Position numbers and translations under genes: made by a program. The notes under the pieces are model-generated. The model worked only from the letters and a program-made list of their open reading frames with translations, did no database searches and was not told the origin of the DNA. Below, piece by piece: positions 25,875-35,414 of a DNA stretch of 64,000 nucleotides (its first letter is position 1; each line of letters opens with the position of its first letter). Source of the stretch: Streptomyces sp. NBC_00442 (GTDB taxonomy: Bacteria; Actinomycetota; Actinomycetes; Streptomycetales; Streptomycetaceae); assembly GCF_036014195.1 (NCBI RefSeq), contig NZ_CP107918.1:310001-374000 (forward strand). Direction: 5' to 3'.

Positions 25875-28376
25875 TCAGCGCACGGTGACTCCGATGAGGC
25901 ACGTGTCGTCGTCCGTGTCCGCGTTGGTGTACCGCAACAGGTGGTCGAGCCGGTTCTCCAGCTGACTCCCCCGCCCCAACTGCCGTGCGCTCTGGGCGAC
26001 TTGGAGCAGGTTGTCCAGGGAGTCCTGCACGGAGCGGTCGCGGCGCTCGATCAGGCCGTCGGTGTACATCATCAGGGTGTCGCCGGTCTCCAGCTGGGTC
26101 CGGCCCTCCTCGTACTCGGCCTGCCCGGTGGCGCCGAGGAGGATTCCGCGGAGCTGGGGCAGCGCGCCCGCCGTGCCGCCCCGCACGAGGACGGGCGGGA
26201 GGTGGCCGGCCCGAGCCCAGCGGAGCTGGCGCGAGACGGGGTCGTACAGTCCGCAGACCGCGGTCGCCGTGACGTTGTCGGTGAGGTGGTGGGTGACGGT
26301 GTTGAGCCACGCGAGGAGCTGCGCCGGGCCTGCGCCGGTGGTGGCAAGGCCGCGCAGCGCGTTGCGCAGCGCGACCATGCCGGTGGCCGCCTCGATGCCG
26401 TGACCGGCTACGTCGCCCACGCACAGCAGTACGTGGCCGGAGGGCAGCGCGGCCGCGTCGTACCAGTCGCCGCCGACGAGATGGTCCTTCTCGGCCGGCC
26501 GGTACCGGACGGCCACGTTCAGGTTGTGCAGGTCCACCGGGCCGTGGCTGGGCGGCATGATGGCCTGCTGCAACTGCAGGGCGAGCCGGTTGCGTTCGGC
26601 CGTTTCCTGCTGGCTCTGGGCGAGCTGGTCCCGGGTGGCCGCGAGGGCGACCTCGGTCCAGTGCTGGGCGGAGACGTCCTGGTAGGCGCCCCGCACCGCG
26701 ACGACCCGGGAGTTCTCGTCGAGTACGGGTTCGGCGACGACACGGATGTGCCGGGCCACGCTGTCGGCGCGCTGCAGCCGGAAGGCGGTGGAAGCGGGCC
26801 GCTGGTGGTACAGCAGGGACCGCAGGAACCGGCCGATGGAGTGGGCGTCGTCGGGGTGGGCGTGGGCGGGGAGCTGTTCGAGGGGGATCGGTTCGGCGGT
26901 GGGCAAAAGGCCGTGGAGCTCGAAGAGGGAGTCGTTCCAGGCGATCTCGCCGGAGAGCAGGTTCTCCTCGAACCCCCCGATGCGGCCGAGGCGTTGGGCG
27001 TGCTGGAGCAGGCTGGCCACCTTGCGCGCGCCGTCGTCGAGGCGCCAGACCACGAGGACGTGGGTGCCCTGCCGGCTGATGCTGACCTGGGCCTGGGTGG
27101 TCAGCGCGACGGTGTCGACCACGGCGGCGAGCCGCATGCGCTCGGCGCGGAACGGCTCGCCCGTGGCCAGGACGTGCTCCACCTTCTCGAAGAGGCCGCC
27201 GGCCTCGGCGGCCAGCGGGTACGCGTCGAGAAGCCGGGCTCCGGCGATCGCGTTCCGCGGCCGGCCGGCGAAGTCGACGAAGCTCGGGTTGACATGCCGG
27301 ATCAGGAAGTCGGCGGGGGTGTCCGCCCGGTCGAGGAGCGGTTCGAGGAGCAGGCAGGGGTCGGGCAGTCCGTCGGTGAGGTCGAGGAGTTCGGCCACCC
27401 TGGGGTCGGCGGACCGGCGCGAGGAGAGATCGGGGCCGGGAACGGGGTGGCTCTCCAGGGCGATCGCGCACAGCTCGGCCAGGACCTGCACCTGGCGTTC
27501 GATGGACTGGGACCGCTCGGGCAGCCGGTCGGGCCAGCAGATCTCCAGGACGCCGATGATCCGCCCGCCCGTGCCGGCCGGGACCGTCATGCGTCCCCCG
27601 CCCAGGTCCGGAAGGCCGATGGACGGCAGTGCGGCCTCGGTGAGCATGTCGTAATGCGTGGCGGTCCGGTTGCCGAGGGCCTGCCGGGCGGGCGTGGGGA
27701 CGCCGGGCGGCACATGGCGCCAGCGCGCGGGCTCCTCCTCGGAGAATCCGGCACTGCCGGCCAGGGTCAGGGACTGGTCGGCGTGGGCGGCCCAGATGGC
27801 GACGGCGACGGCGCCCAGGGGTTCCAGGGCGTGCTGGAGGATCGACTGCGCCACGGCCTGGGCGTCCCCGGCGGCGGCCAGGGCGCCCGCCTCCGCGCTG
27901 CGCAGGCGCAGGCCCACGGACGCGCCGGCCGGCTGGGCCGTCTCGGTGACGAAGTCACGCGCCACGTCGGCGATCTTGTCGCGGGTCGCCTGGTTGACGA
28001 GATCCGCGGCCAGCTCCAGCGTGGAGAGGCCCGCCTGTGCGGCCAGGCCGTCCAGCTGCGCCGCCGCCTCGACGGGACTGCACCGCAGACGCTCGACGAG
28101 GATGCCGCTCGCGAGGTCGACGAGGGCGCGCCCCTCGGCCTCGGCCTGGGCGCGCTGGAGCTGGCCCTGCAGGCGCTGAACGGTGTCGGCGAGCCGCCCC
28201 ACGGCGCTGCCCTCCCCCGTGACCGCGCCCTCCCCTGTGGCCGCGGCCTTCCCCATGACGGCGCCCTTCCCCATGGCGCTGCCCGTCCCCGTGACCCCTC
28301 TCTGGCCCGGCCACGCGGGCAGGCCGCTCCTGCGCTCGTCGGCCGTCCCGTCGGCCGTCCCTTCGGACCTGGACAC
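25875..28376 (-). CDS. ANTAR-GAF-PAS-PAS-SpoIIE multi-sensor protein phosphatase
   Basis: An 833-residue signalling protein. In order: a repetitive Gly-rich N-terminus (five hexapeptides); an ANTAR-like helical domain at about 83-135 (RALVDLASGILVERLRCSPVEAAAQLDGLA); a GAF domain (about 150-310); two PAS domains (about 330-570; for example IGGFEENLLSGEIAWNDSLFELHG); and a PP2C/SpoIIE domain (about 600-833) with GGDWYD, CVGDVAGHGIEAA, YTDGLIERRD and DDDTCLIGV. The GTG at 28376 has GAGGAG 7 bp before it, better than the GTG at 28391. It lies 79 bp downstream of the giant kinase gene on the same strand, so the two probably form an operon. ANTAR usually binds RNA, so the union with a phosphatase is of interest. 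Confidence 0.9.
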   Translation of the reverse strand: MSRSEGTADGTADERRSGLPAWPGQRGVTGTGSAMGKGAVMGKAAATGEGAVTGEGSAVGRLADTVQRLQGQLQRAQAEAEGRALVDLASGILVERLRCSPVEAAAQLDGLAAQAGLSTLELAADLVNQATRDKIADVARDFVTETAQPAGASVGLRLRSAEAGALAAAGDAQAVAQSILQHALEPLGAVAVAIWAAHADQSLTLAGSAGFSEEEPARWRHVPPGVPTPARQALGNRTATHYDMLTEAALPSIGLPDLGGGRMTVPAGTGGRIIGVLEICWPDRLPERSQSIERQVQVLAELCAIALESHPVPGPDLSSRRSADPRVAELLDLTDGLPDPCLLLEPLLDRADTPADFLIRHVNPSFVDFAGRPRNAIAGARLLDAYPLAAEAGGLFEKVEHVLATGEPFRAERMRLAAVVDTVALTTQAQVSISRQGTHVLVVWRLDDGARKVASLLQHAQRLGRIGGFEENLLSGEIAWNDSLFELHGLLPTAEPIPLEQLPAHAHPDDAHSIGRFLRSLLYHQRPASTAFRLQRADSVARHIRVVAEPVLDENSRVVAVRGAYQDVSAQHWTEVALAATRDQLAQSQQETAERNRLALQLQQAIMPPSHGPVDLHNLNVAVRYRPAEKDHLVGGDWYDAAALPSGHVLLCVGDVAGHGIEAATGMVALRNALRGLATTGAGPAQLLAWLNTVTHHLTDNVTATAVCGLYDPVSRQLRWARAGHLPPVLVRGGTAGALPQLRGILLGATGQAEYEEGRTQLETGDTLMMYTDGLIERRDRSVQDSLDNLLQVAQSARQLGRGSQLENRLDHLLRYTNADTDDDTCLIGVTVR
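28203..28292 (-). repeat. Five 18-bp tandem repeats coding a Gly-rich linker
   Basis: Within the phosphatase gene, five imperfect 18-bp units encode TGTGSA, MGKGAV, MGKAAA, TGEGAV and TGEGSA. They precede the ANTAR domain. Confidence 0.7.
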
Positions 28377-28455
28377 AAGCTCGCTCCTCACACGTCAGGA
28401 GGTGGTTCGGTGGTGGGCGGGAAGGGGCGGCCGTCAGGGGTTCGGCCGCCGGGCG

Positions 28456-31400
28456 TCAGGGGTTCAACTGCCGCTTGATCCGCGCCATCAGCTCCCCCGC
28501 GTCCACGGGCTTGGTGACGTAGTCGCTGGCCCCGGAGGCCAGGCTCTTCTCCCGGTCGCCGATCATGGCCTTGGCGGTCACGGCGATGATCGGCAGGTCG
28601 ACGTGCTCGGGCATGGCGCGGATCGCGGCGGTGGCCGCGTAGCCGTCCATCTCCGGCATCATCACGTCCATCAGGATCAGGTCGATCGCCGGATGCGCGG
28701 ACAGCGTGTCGAGGGCGATCCTGCCGTTCTCGGCCTGAAGCACCGTCATGCCGTGCACTTCCAGGATGCCCGTGATGGCGTACAGGTTGCGGTCGTCGTC
28801 GTCGACGACCAGCACGGTGCGTCCGGCGAGCGACTTGTCGGCGTGCGGGCTGACCTCGATCGGTTCGTCGGCCCGCACCAGGGGAAGTACGTCACCGGGC
28901 TGGTCGGCGCTCAGGTGCAGGGCGATGCGCTCCCGCAGCTCGTCGAGGCTGGAGATCAGCTCCAGCGGCTGGGTGGCCGCGCGCTTCTGCAGGATGCGTT
29001 CCTGGTCCGTGCCGAGGCGGCGGTTGTTGTGGGCCAGTACCGGGACGCCGCGCAGCGCGGCGTCCCGGGCCATGTCCTCGAGGAACCTGAGCGCCGCGTC
29101 GTCCGGCAGGTCGAGTTCGAGGACCACGCAGTGGCAGGGGGCCGCGGCCAGGGCCTCGGCCGCCTCGTGGACCCCGACCGCCGCGGTGATCTCCACAGGA
29201 CCGCGCGGGTCACCGAGGGTGGGGTGTGCCGCCAGGTCGCCGACGGCGCTCTCGGCGACCAGCGAAAGCAGTCCGCGCGAGCGCTCCTCGACGACCAGCA
29301 GCCGCTTGGGCTGTACGGGTTCGGGGGCGGGGACGGCCGAGTGGCGCGGGTCGGGCTCGGCGGCGGGTTCCTCCATCGGCTCGGCGGCCGGCAGAGCGGG
29401 GCGGCCGGGCTGCACGGTGAACTCGGCGTAATCGGGCCGGGCGACCGGCAGGTACAGGGTGAAGGTGCTCCCCTGTCCCAGGGTGCTCTCGGCGGTGATG
29501 GCGCCGCCCAGCAGGAAGGCGATCTCCCTGCTGATCGACAGCCCGAGCCCGGTGCCGCCGTACTTGCGGCTCGTCGTTCCGTCGGCCTGCTGGAAGGCGC
29601 CGAACACGGTCTCCAGGTGCTGCGGCGCGATGCCGATCCCGGTGTCAGCCACGTGGAAGGCGATCACCGGGCCGCCGCGCCGGGCCGCCTCCGGGGCGAG
29701 CTGTTCGGCCAGGACCTCGATCCGTAGCTCGACACCGCCCTTCTCGGTGAACTTGACCGCGTTGGACAACAGGTTGCGCAGCACCTGGCGCAGCCGGTAG
29801 TCGTCGGTGAGCAGTTCGGCGGGCAGCGTCGCGGGCGTCTTCACCGTGAAGGTCAGGCTCTTCTGGCTGGTGACCGGCCGGAAGGTGACCTCGATGTAGT
29901 CGAGGAGCTTGCGCAGGGAGATCCGCTCGGGGCTGACGTCCATCTTGCCCGCTTCGACCTTGGACAGGTCGAGGATGTCGTTGATGAGCTGGAGCAGGTC
30001 GGAGCCCGCCGAGTGGATGATGCCGGCGTACTCGACCTGCTTGGCGGTGAGGTTGCGGCTGGGATTCTGGGCGAGCAACTGGGCCAGGATGAGAAGGCTG
30101 TTGAGCGGGGTGCGCAGCTCGTGGCTCATGTTGGCCAGGAACTCGGACTTGTACTTGGAGGCGAGCGAGAGCTGGTGGGCGCGGTCCTCCAGTTCCTGGC
30201 GGGCCCGCTCGATCTCCAGGTTCTTGGTCTCGATGTCACGGTTCTGCGCGACGAGCAGTTCCGCCTTCTCCTCCAACTCGGCGTTGGACGACTGCAGTTC
30301 CTCCTGCCGGGACTGCAACTCCTGGGAGCGGACCTGGAGTTCGGCGGTGAGGCGTTGCGACTCGCCGAGGAGCTCGTCGGTGCGGGCGTTGGCGGTGATG
30401 GTGTTGACGTTGACGCCGATCGCTTCCATCAGCTGTTCGAGGAAGTCCCGGTGGATCGGCGTGAAGGCGTGCACGGTGGCCAGTTCGATGACGCCGAGCA
30501 CCTGCTCCTCGACCACGATGGGCAGCACCATCAGGCAGACCGGCTCGGTGCTTCCGAGCCCCGAGGAGACCGTCACGTACCCGGGCGGCAGGTCGTCGAC
30601 GGCGATGGTGCGCTTGCTGCGGGCCGCCTGGCCGACGAAGGACTCGCCGAGCCGGAAGCGGAAGCCGAGCTTGGTGTCGGGGCGCGCGTAGGAGCCGACG
30701 AGGTTGAGGTGGACTCCCTCGCCCGTCTCCTCGGCGAGGTAGAAGGCGCCGTACTGCGCCGAGACCAGGGGCGTGAGCTCGTCCATGATGAGTTCGGCGA
30801 CGATCGCGAGGTCCCGCCGGCCCTGCATCAGGGCGGAGATCCGCGCCAGGTTGGATTTGAGCCAGTCCTGTTCCTCGTTGGCCCGGGTGGTCTCGCGCAG
30901 CGACTCCACCATGAAGTTGATGTTGTCCTTGAGGTCGGCGACCTCGCCGGAGGCGTCGACGGTGATCGACCGTGTCAGGTCGCCCTCGGCCACGGCCCCG
31001 GTGACCTCGGCGATCGCACGGACCTGGCGGGTCAGGTTGCCGGCGAGTTCGTTGACGTTCTCGGTGAGCCGCTTCCAGGTGCCGGAGACGCCCTCGACCT
31101 CGGCCTGTCCGCCGAGCCGCCCCTCGCTGCCGACCTCGCGGGCGACGCGGGTGACTTCGGCGGCGAAGGAGGAGAGCTGGTCGACCATCGTGTTGATGGT
31201 CGTCTTGAGCTCCAGGATCTCGCCACGCGCGTCGACGTCGATCTTGCGGGTCAGATCGCCCTGGGCGACGGCGGTGGTGACCTGGGCGATGTTGCGGACC
31301 TGGCTGGTCAGGTTGTGGGCCATGAAGTTGACGTTGTCGGTGAGGTCCTTCCAGGTCCCCGCGACGTTCGGGACGCGGGCCTGGCCGCCGAGGGTGCCCT

Positions 31401-33036
31401 CGGTGCCCACTTCACGGGCCACCCGGGTGACCTCGTCGGCGAACGCGGACAGGGTGTCGACCATCGTGTTGATGACCCCGGCGAGCGCGGCGACCTCGCC
31501 CTTGGCCTCGACGTTGATCTTCTGTGACAGGTCGCCCTTGGCGACGGCGGTGGCGACCTGGGCGATGGAGCGGACCTGACCGGTGAGGTTGGACGCCATC
31601 ACGTTGACGTTGTCGGTGAGGTCCTTCCACGTGCCCGACACGCCCCGGACGGTGGCCTGTCCGCCGAGGTTGCCCTCGGTGCCGACCTCGCGGGCCACCC
31701 GGGTCACCTCGTCCGCGAAGGCGCCGAGCTGATCGACCATCGTGTTGATGGTCTCCTTCAGTTCCAGGATCTCGCCGCGTGCGTCCACCCGGATCTTCTG
31801 CGACAGGTCGCCCTTGGCGACCGCGGTCGTCACCTCGGCGATCGAACGGACCTGCGCGGTGAGGTTGTCGGCCATGACGTTGACGGACTCGGTGAGGTCG
31901 CGCCAGGTGCCGGACACGTCACGGACATCGGCCTGGCCGCCGAGCCGCCCTTCGGTGCCGACCTCGCGCGCCACCCGGGTCACCTCACCGGCGAAGGAGG
32001 AGAGCTGGTCGACCATCGTGTTGATGGTGTCCTTCAGTTCGAGGACCTCACCGCGTGCGGTGACCGTGATCTTCTGCGACAGATCGCCCTTCGCGACGGC
32101 GGTGGCGACCTGCGCGATGGAGCGGACCTGCGCGGTGAGGTTGCCCGCCATGCCGTTGACGGAGTCCGTCAGGTCACGCCAGGTGCCCGAGACTCCCTTC
32201 ACGTCCGCCTGTCCGCCGAGGATGCCCTCGGTGCCGACCTCCCGTGCCATGCGGGTCACTTCGTCGGCGAACGCGGAGAGCTGGTCCACCATCGTGTTGA
32301 CGGTGTTCTTCAGCTCCAGGATCTCGCCCCGGGCATCGACGGTGATCTTCTGCGAGAGATCGCCCCGCGCCACCGCGGTGGTCACCTGGGCGATGTTGCG
32401 GACCTGGTCCGTCAGGTTGCCCGCCATGAAGTTGACCGAGTCGGTCAGGTCCCGCCAGGTGCCGCCGACGCCGGGCACCTGGGCCTGTCCGCCCAGGCGG
32501 CCCTCGCTGCCCACCTCGCGGGCGACGCGGGTGACTTCGTCGGCGAACGCGGAGAGCTGGTCCACCATCGTGTTGACGGTGTTCTTCAGCTCCAGGATCT
32601 CGCCCCGGGCCGCCACGTCGATCTTCTGCGACAGGTCGCCCCGCGCCACCGCCGTGGCCACCTGCGCGATGTCGCGGACCTGGCTGGTGAGGTTGCCCGC
32701 CATCGCGTTGACGGAGTCGGTCAGGTCCTTCCACGTACCGGAGACCGAAGGCACCTCGGCCTGGCCGCCGAGCCGGCCCTCGGTGCCGACCTCACGGGCG
32801 ACCCGGGTCACCTCGGACGTGAACAGCGAGAGCTGGTCGACCATTCCGTTGAAGACGGTGGCGATCTCGCCGAGCAGCCCGTCCGCCTCACCGGGCAGTC
32901 TCGTGCCGAAGTCGCCGTCGCGCACCGCGGTGAGACCCGCGAGGAGCTGCCGCAGCTCCGACTCGCCGACGTGTGCGGAACCGGCCCCCGGCGCCGGCCG
33001 TTGCTGAGCAATGTTGGATTTCGTCGAGCCGGCCAT
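28456..33036 (-). CDS. Poly-HAMP hybrid sensor histidine kinase with two receiver domains
   Basis: A 1526-residue cytoplasmic kinase with no membrane segment. Residues 30-118 hold a first HAMP-like unit, 119-670 six complete 92-residue units, and 671-723 a last partial unit (QVRxIAxVTTAVAxGDLSQKI ... [19 protein letters not shown] ... GTWKDLT). A GAF domain (about 745-885), a coiled coil, HisKA with phospho-acceptor His972 in SHELRTPLN, and an HATPase domain ([26 protein letters not shown]) follow. A degenerate receiver (about 1260-1385) precedes a full receiver with Asp1457 in [14 protein letters not shown] 33036 follows GGAGG. Similar proteins act in osmotic or developmental stress. The downstream phosphatase is a likely partner. 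Confidence 0.95.
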   Translation of the reverse strand: MAGSTKSNIAQQRPAPGAGSAHVGESELRQLLAGLTAVRDGDFGTRLPGEADGLLGEIATVFNGMVDQLSLFTSEVTRVAREVGTEGRLGGQAEVPSVSGTWKDLTDSVNAMAGNLTSQVRDIAQVATAVARGDLSQKIDVAARGEILELKNTVNTMVDQLSAFADEVTRVAREVGSEGRLGGQAQVPGVGGTWRDLTDSVNFMAGNLTDQVRNIAQVTTAVARGDLSQKITVDARGEILELKNTVNTMVDQLSAFADEVTRMAREVGTEGILGGQADVKGVSGTWRDLTDSVNGMAGNLTAQVRSIAQVATAVAKGDLSQKITVTARGEVLELKDTINTMVDQLSSFAGEVTRVAREVGTEGRLGGQADVRDVSGTWRDLTESVNVMADNLTAQVRSIAEVTTAVAKGDLSQKIRVDARGEILELKETINTMVDQLGAFADEVTRVAREVGTEGNLGGQATVRGVSGTWKDLTDNVNVMASNLTGQVRSIAQVATAVAKGDLSQKINVEAKGEVAALAGVINTMVDTLSAFADEVTRVAREVGTEGTLGGQARVPNVAGTWKDLTDNVNFMAHNLTSQVRNIAQVTTAVAQGDLTRKIDVDARGEILELKTTINTMVDQLSSFAAEVTRVAREVGSEGRLGGQAEVEGVSGTWKRLTENVNELAGNLTRQVRAIAEVTGAVAEGDLTRSITVDASGEVADLKDNINFMVESLRETTRANEEQDWLKSNLARISALMQGRRDLAIVAELIMDELTPLVSAQYGAFYLAEETGEGVHLNLVGSYARPDTKLGFRFRLGESFVGQAARSKRTIAVDDLPPGYVTVSSGLGSTEPVCLMVLPIVVEEQVLGVIELATVHAFTPIHRDFLEQLMEAIGVNVNTITANARTDELLGESQRLTAELQVRSQELQSRQEELQSSNAELEEKAELLVAQNRDIETKNLEIERARQELEDRAHQLSLASKYKSEFLANMSHELRTPLNSLLILAQLLAQNPSRNLTAKQVEYAGIIHSAGSDLLQLINDILDLSKVEAGKMDVSPERISLRKLLDYIEVTFRPVTSQKSLTFTVKTPATLPAELLTDDYRLRQVLRNLLSNAVKFTEKGGVELRIEVLAEQLAPEAARRGGPVIAFHVADTGIGIAPQHLETVFGAFQQADGTTSRKYGGTGLGLSISREIAFLLGGAITAESTLGQGSTFTLYLPVARPDYAEFTVQPGRPALPAAEPMEEPAAEPDPRHSAVPAPEPVQPKRLLVVEERSRGLLSLVAESAVGDLAAHPTLGDPRGPVEITAAVGVHEAAEALAAAPCHCVVLELDLPDDAALRFLEDMARDAALRGVPVLAHNNRRLGTDQERILQKRAATQPLELISSLDELRERIALHLSADQPGDVLPLVRADEPIEVSPHADKSLAGRTVLVVDDDDRNLYAITGILEVHGMTVLQAENGRIALDTLSAHPAIDLILMDVMMPEMDGYAATAAIRAMPEHVDLPIIAVTAKAMIGDREKSLASGASDYVTKPVDAGELMARIKRQLNP
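31027..32682 (-). repeat. Six tandem 276-bp repeats coding HAMP pairs
   Basis: Six consecutive 92-codon units, without gaps, inside the kinase gene. A diverged unit precedes them and a partial one follows. Nucleotide identity between units looks high, with long identical runs such as those coding [10 protein letters not shown]. Confidence 0.9.
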
Positions 33037-33570
33037 CGACCATCGCCTCCGTCACCTTCGCCGGGCCCACGACCCGTCATTGCCGCCCAGTTGGTGGGGC
33101 GCGATGCCACGAGGACCTCACGAGATCCCCACCGCGCGTACACGCACCGCCGAGGAGGTTATCCCACCGCTCGGACCCCTCGGAGCCGACCGACCGAACT
33201 GCCGCGCCCCGGTGGGAGTCCGGGGCCCGCGCGAGCCTCCCGGGGCAGGTCCGGGGCCATCTGCGGGCCCATGCCGACGCCGCGAAGGTGGGCTGCGCAC
33301 CACCATCCGATGCCCCCGGACCTGGACCCCGGCGCCGCCCGCGACGACCGGGATGCCCGACCCTGCGACCCGGCTCGGCCCAACCCGCCCCGGCCCGCGC
33401 GACGTTCCTCGACGCCGCCTCCCCGCCACCCGCTCCCCTTCCCCTCCCTCCGGGCGACCCGGTTCGAGCGGCCACTTCGCGACGCGATAAGTTGAACGTG
33501 TTCAAATACGCGGTGTGACACGCCCCGGCGGGCCACCCGGCACCGGCACGAGCAGACAGCGAGCACACGG
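33037..33570. other. 534-bp intergenic region upstream of the kinase and a small membrane gene
   Basis: It holds the kinase promoter (minus strand) and the promoter of the 62-residue membrane protein (plus strand). Open frames exist on both strands but show only the arginine/proline-rich composition of random high-GC DNA. The one clear element is the palindrome at 33492-33505. Confidence 0.6.
33492..33505. promoter_or_regulatory. Palindrome TTGAACGTGTTCAA, candidate operator
   Basis: TTGAAC and GTTCAA are perfect 6-bp arms with a 2-bp centre. The palindrome lies 65 bp before the start of the small membrane protein and its left arm could double as a -35 box. Palindromes of this form are typical TetR-family sites; no TetR gene is in the window. 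Confidence 0.5.
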
Positions 33571-33759
33571 ATGTTCAACGAGTGGATCATCGCGGGCCTC
33601 TTCCCCGTATGGCTGATTGGTCTGATCGCGGCCATCTACGCCGTCGCGGCGTCCTTCTTCGTGAGCGAGGAGAAGAAAACGGGATGCCTGTGGATATCGG
33701 TGTCGTTCCTGGCGGTTCTCCTCTATCCCGTCCTCATGGTCTGGGTCAGCCTCTCGTGA
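33571..33759 (+). CDS. Small membrane protein, two predicted TM segments
   Basis: A 62-residue protein with two hydrophobic stretches (residues 5-30, IIAGLFPVWLIGLIAAIYAV and onward, and 40-61, WISVSFLAVLLYPVLMVWV) joined by the charged loop SEEKKTG. I do not recognise a family. Its hydrophobic pattern and the operator-like palindrome upstream support a real gene, although the ribosome site is weak. Confidence 0.65.
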   Translation: MFNEWIIAGLFPVWLIGLIAAIYAVAASFFVSEEKKTGCLWISVSFLAVLLYPVLMVWVSLS

Positions 33760-33980
33760 CCGAGCCGACTGGGGGCGCACGAACTTCTCACGCGCCGGGG
33801 CGCGTACGCCGTTGCAGCTGACGGTGCGTCAGGTTCTGTATTTGGTCACGCGTGGGGTTTCTCCGCCCCGGCGGCACCTTCGCAGGCCAGAGTGTGCGCG
33901 TCCGGCCGAACCAGCGCCGGGCATCCGCACGATTCGGCGCCCTCACGCTCGTGTTGGGGCGCCGCGAATTAGGGGTTCAC

Positions 33981-34433
33981 ATGTCTCCTCGTTCCATCCG
34001 CCGCATCGCCGCACTCGCCCTGGCCGCCGCGGGCCTCGCCACCGCGGCAGCCGTTCCCGCCACGGCGGCGGACCGGCCCGCTCCGCACTCGCCCGTCGTC
34101 CTGGGGGCCATCCAGTACGACAGCCCCGGGCGGGACGATCACTCCCAGAAGAGCCTCAACGCCGAGTGGGTCACCGTCACCAACACCGGCCGCGGCACCG
34201 TGAACCTCAAGGGCTGGACCCTGACCGGCCGCTCCCACCAGACGTACACCTTCCACGACCTGCGCCTGGGCGCCCACCAGTCCGTGCGCGTCCACACCGG
34301 CAAGGGCCGCAACACCAGCCACGACGTCTTCCAGGACCGTCGCGACTACGCCTGGGACAACCACGCGGACACCGCGGTCCTGCGCGACCACCACAAGCAC
34401 ACGATCGACACCAAGTCGTGGCGCCACCGCTGA
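33981..34433 (+). CDS. Secreted lamin-tail-domain protein
   Basis: A 150-residue exported protein. The signal peptide is MSPRSIRRIAALALAAAGLA with a cut near ATAA. Residues 40-150 are a lamin-tail (LTD) immunoglobulin-like fold: LGAIQYDSPG, LNAEWVTVTNTGRGTVNLKG, WTLTGRSHQTYTF, and DYAWDNHADTAVLRD. LTD proteins are common secreted proteins of unknown role in Streptomyces. ATG 33981 was chosen for the ribosome site AGGGG and the signal peptide. It ends before a long perfect hairpin. Confidence 0.9.
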   Translation: MSPRSIRRIAALALAAAGLATAAAVPATAADRPAPHSPVVLGAIQYDSPGRDDHSQKSLNAEWVTVTNTGRGTVNLKGWTLTGRSHQTYTFHDLRLGAHQSVRVHTGKGRNTSHDVFQDRRDYAWDNHADTAVLRDHHKHTIDTKSWRHR

Positions 34434-34486
34434 TCACGCGCTGATCGGGCACTGATCACGTCACGCCCGGTGCGCCACGCACCGTG

Positions 34487-34536
34487 AACGGGCCGGTGCC
34501 CGGCGCCCCGAAAGGGATGCCGGGCACCGGCCCGTT
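34487..34536. terminator. Bidirectional terminator after the LTD gene
   Basis: A perfect 18-bp stem (34487-34504 with 34519-34536) and 14-nt loop lies between the LTD gene and the convergent HPP remnant. A smaller hairpin (GGTGCG at 34469-34474 with CGCACC at 34478-34483) precedes it. Confidence 0.85.
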
Positions 34537-34553
34537 GGTGCGGCTCCCACCGA

Positions 34554-35146
34554 CTACCACCAATAGGCGGGATATTCGGGGGCCGTTCGACGAATGCGGG
34601 ACGCCGCGTACTCACCGAGGACGAGCAGCACGCAGGCACCCACGAGCAGCGGTACGAAACGCGACGCCGCGGGATGGTGGAGCACGACGACGACGGGGGT
34701 GGCGCAGGCCGGTGAGTGCGGGGCGCGGGCCAGGAGGGTGAGCGCGACGGTGGCGGCGCCGGCCAGAGCGGTGGCCCAGGGCGAACTGCCGATCGTGGCG
34801 AGGACCGCGTAGCCGGTGGCTGCTCCCAGCAGGTGGCCGAGGATGACGTTGCGGGGCTGGGACAGCGGCAGGGTGGGTGCGCCGTGCACCAGAGCGGCGC
34901 TGGCCGCGAGCGGCGTATCAGGACCGGCTCGAGAATGAGCGTGCCGATGGCCACCAGGGCAAGCAGCACGGTGGCGGCGGCACTGATCGTGTGGAACGCG
35001 GCGCCTGCCGCAGGGCGGGCCGGAGCCCGGCCCACCAGTCTTCTCCAGTCGATAGGCACGGTAGGGGCGGCGGACGCGGGACGGGTCCCGCAGGCGCGGC
35101 CCGGAGCGGACTCGTTCAGCTCCGACAGCTCGGAGAGCTCTGACAA
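34554..35146 (-). pseudogene. HPP-family membrane protein, single-base frameshift
   Basis: Two overlapping minus-strand frames together code an HPP-family protein. The first gives VPIDWRRLVGRAPARPAAG and the first TM (AAATVLLALVAIGTLILEPVLI). The second gives PLAASAALVHGAPTLPLSQPRNVILGHLLG to the C-terminus PEYPAYWW. They join near 34911-34918; adding one C would restore LIPPLAASAAL, as expected for the family. HPP proteins are multi-TM and some plant members carry nitrite. The 5' end is uncertain: TTG 35146 is a guess. It may be a real inactivated gene or a sequencing error. Confidence 0.7.
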
Positions 35147-35414
35147 CGGGGATATGGGCGCGGTCTCCGGGCAGGCGGCCCTGGGCCGGGCAGGTCGACG
35201 GGGGCGGGAACGGTCGACACTGCGCGGGGCAGGTTCTGCGGTCGGCAGAGAACGTGACCTCGCGCCGGCCCGGGAGGGCCGACACAGTCCGCCGCTCGTG
35301 GTATCGAAGCCCCTGCGGCGCCGGGAATTCGGCAGCCGTGGGCGCGCGCGAACTGGCCGCCGTCCCCGGAGGGCGTCCACCCGGGGCTGTTCGCCGAGGT
35401 GTCCGGGCGGCTCC

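Noticed and set aside
31027..32682. Regular direct repeats that might suggest a CRISPR or mobile element
   Set aside because: The 276-bp units are contiguous coding sequence for HAMP domains, with no spacers.
31742..33007. 421-codon plus-strand open frame with internal repeats opposite the HAMP array
   Set aside because: It is the mirror of the 276-bp repeat of the kinase gene; the repeats come from the coding strand.
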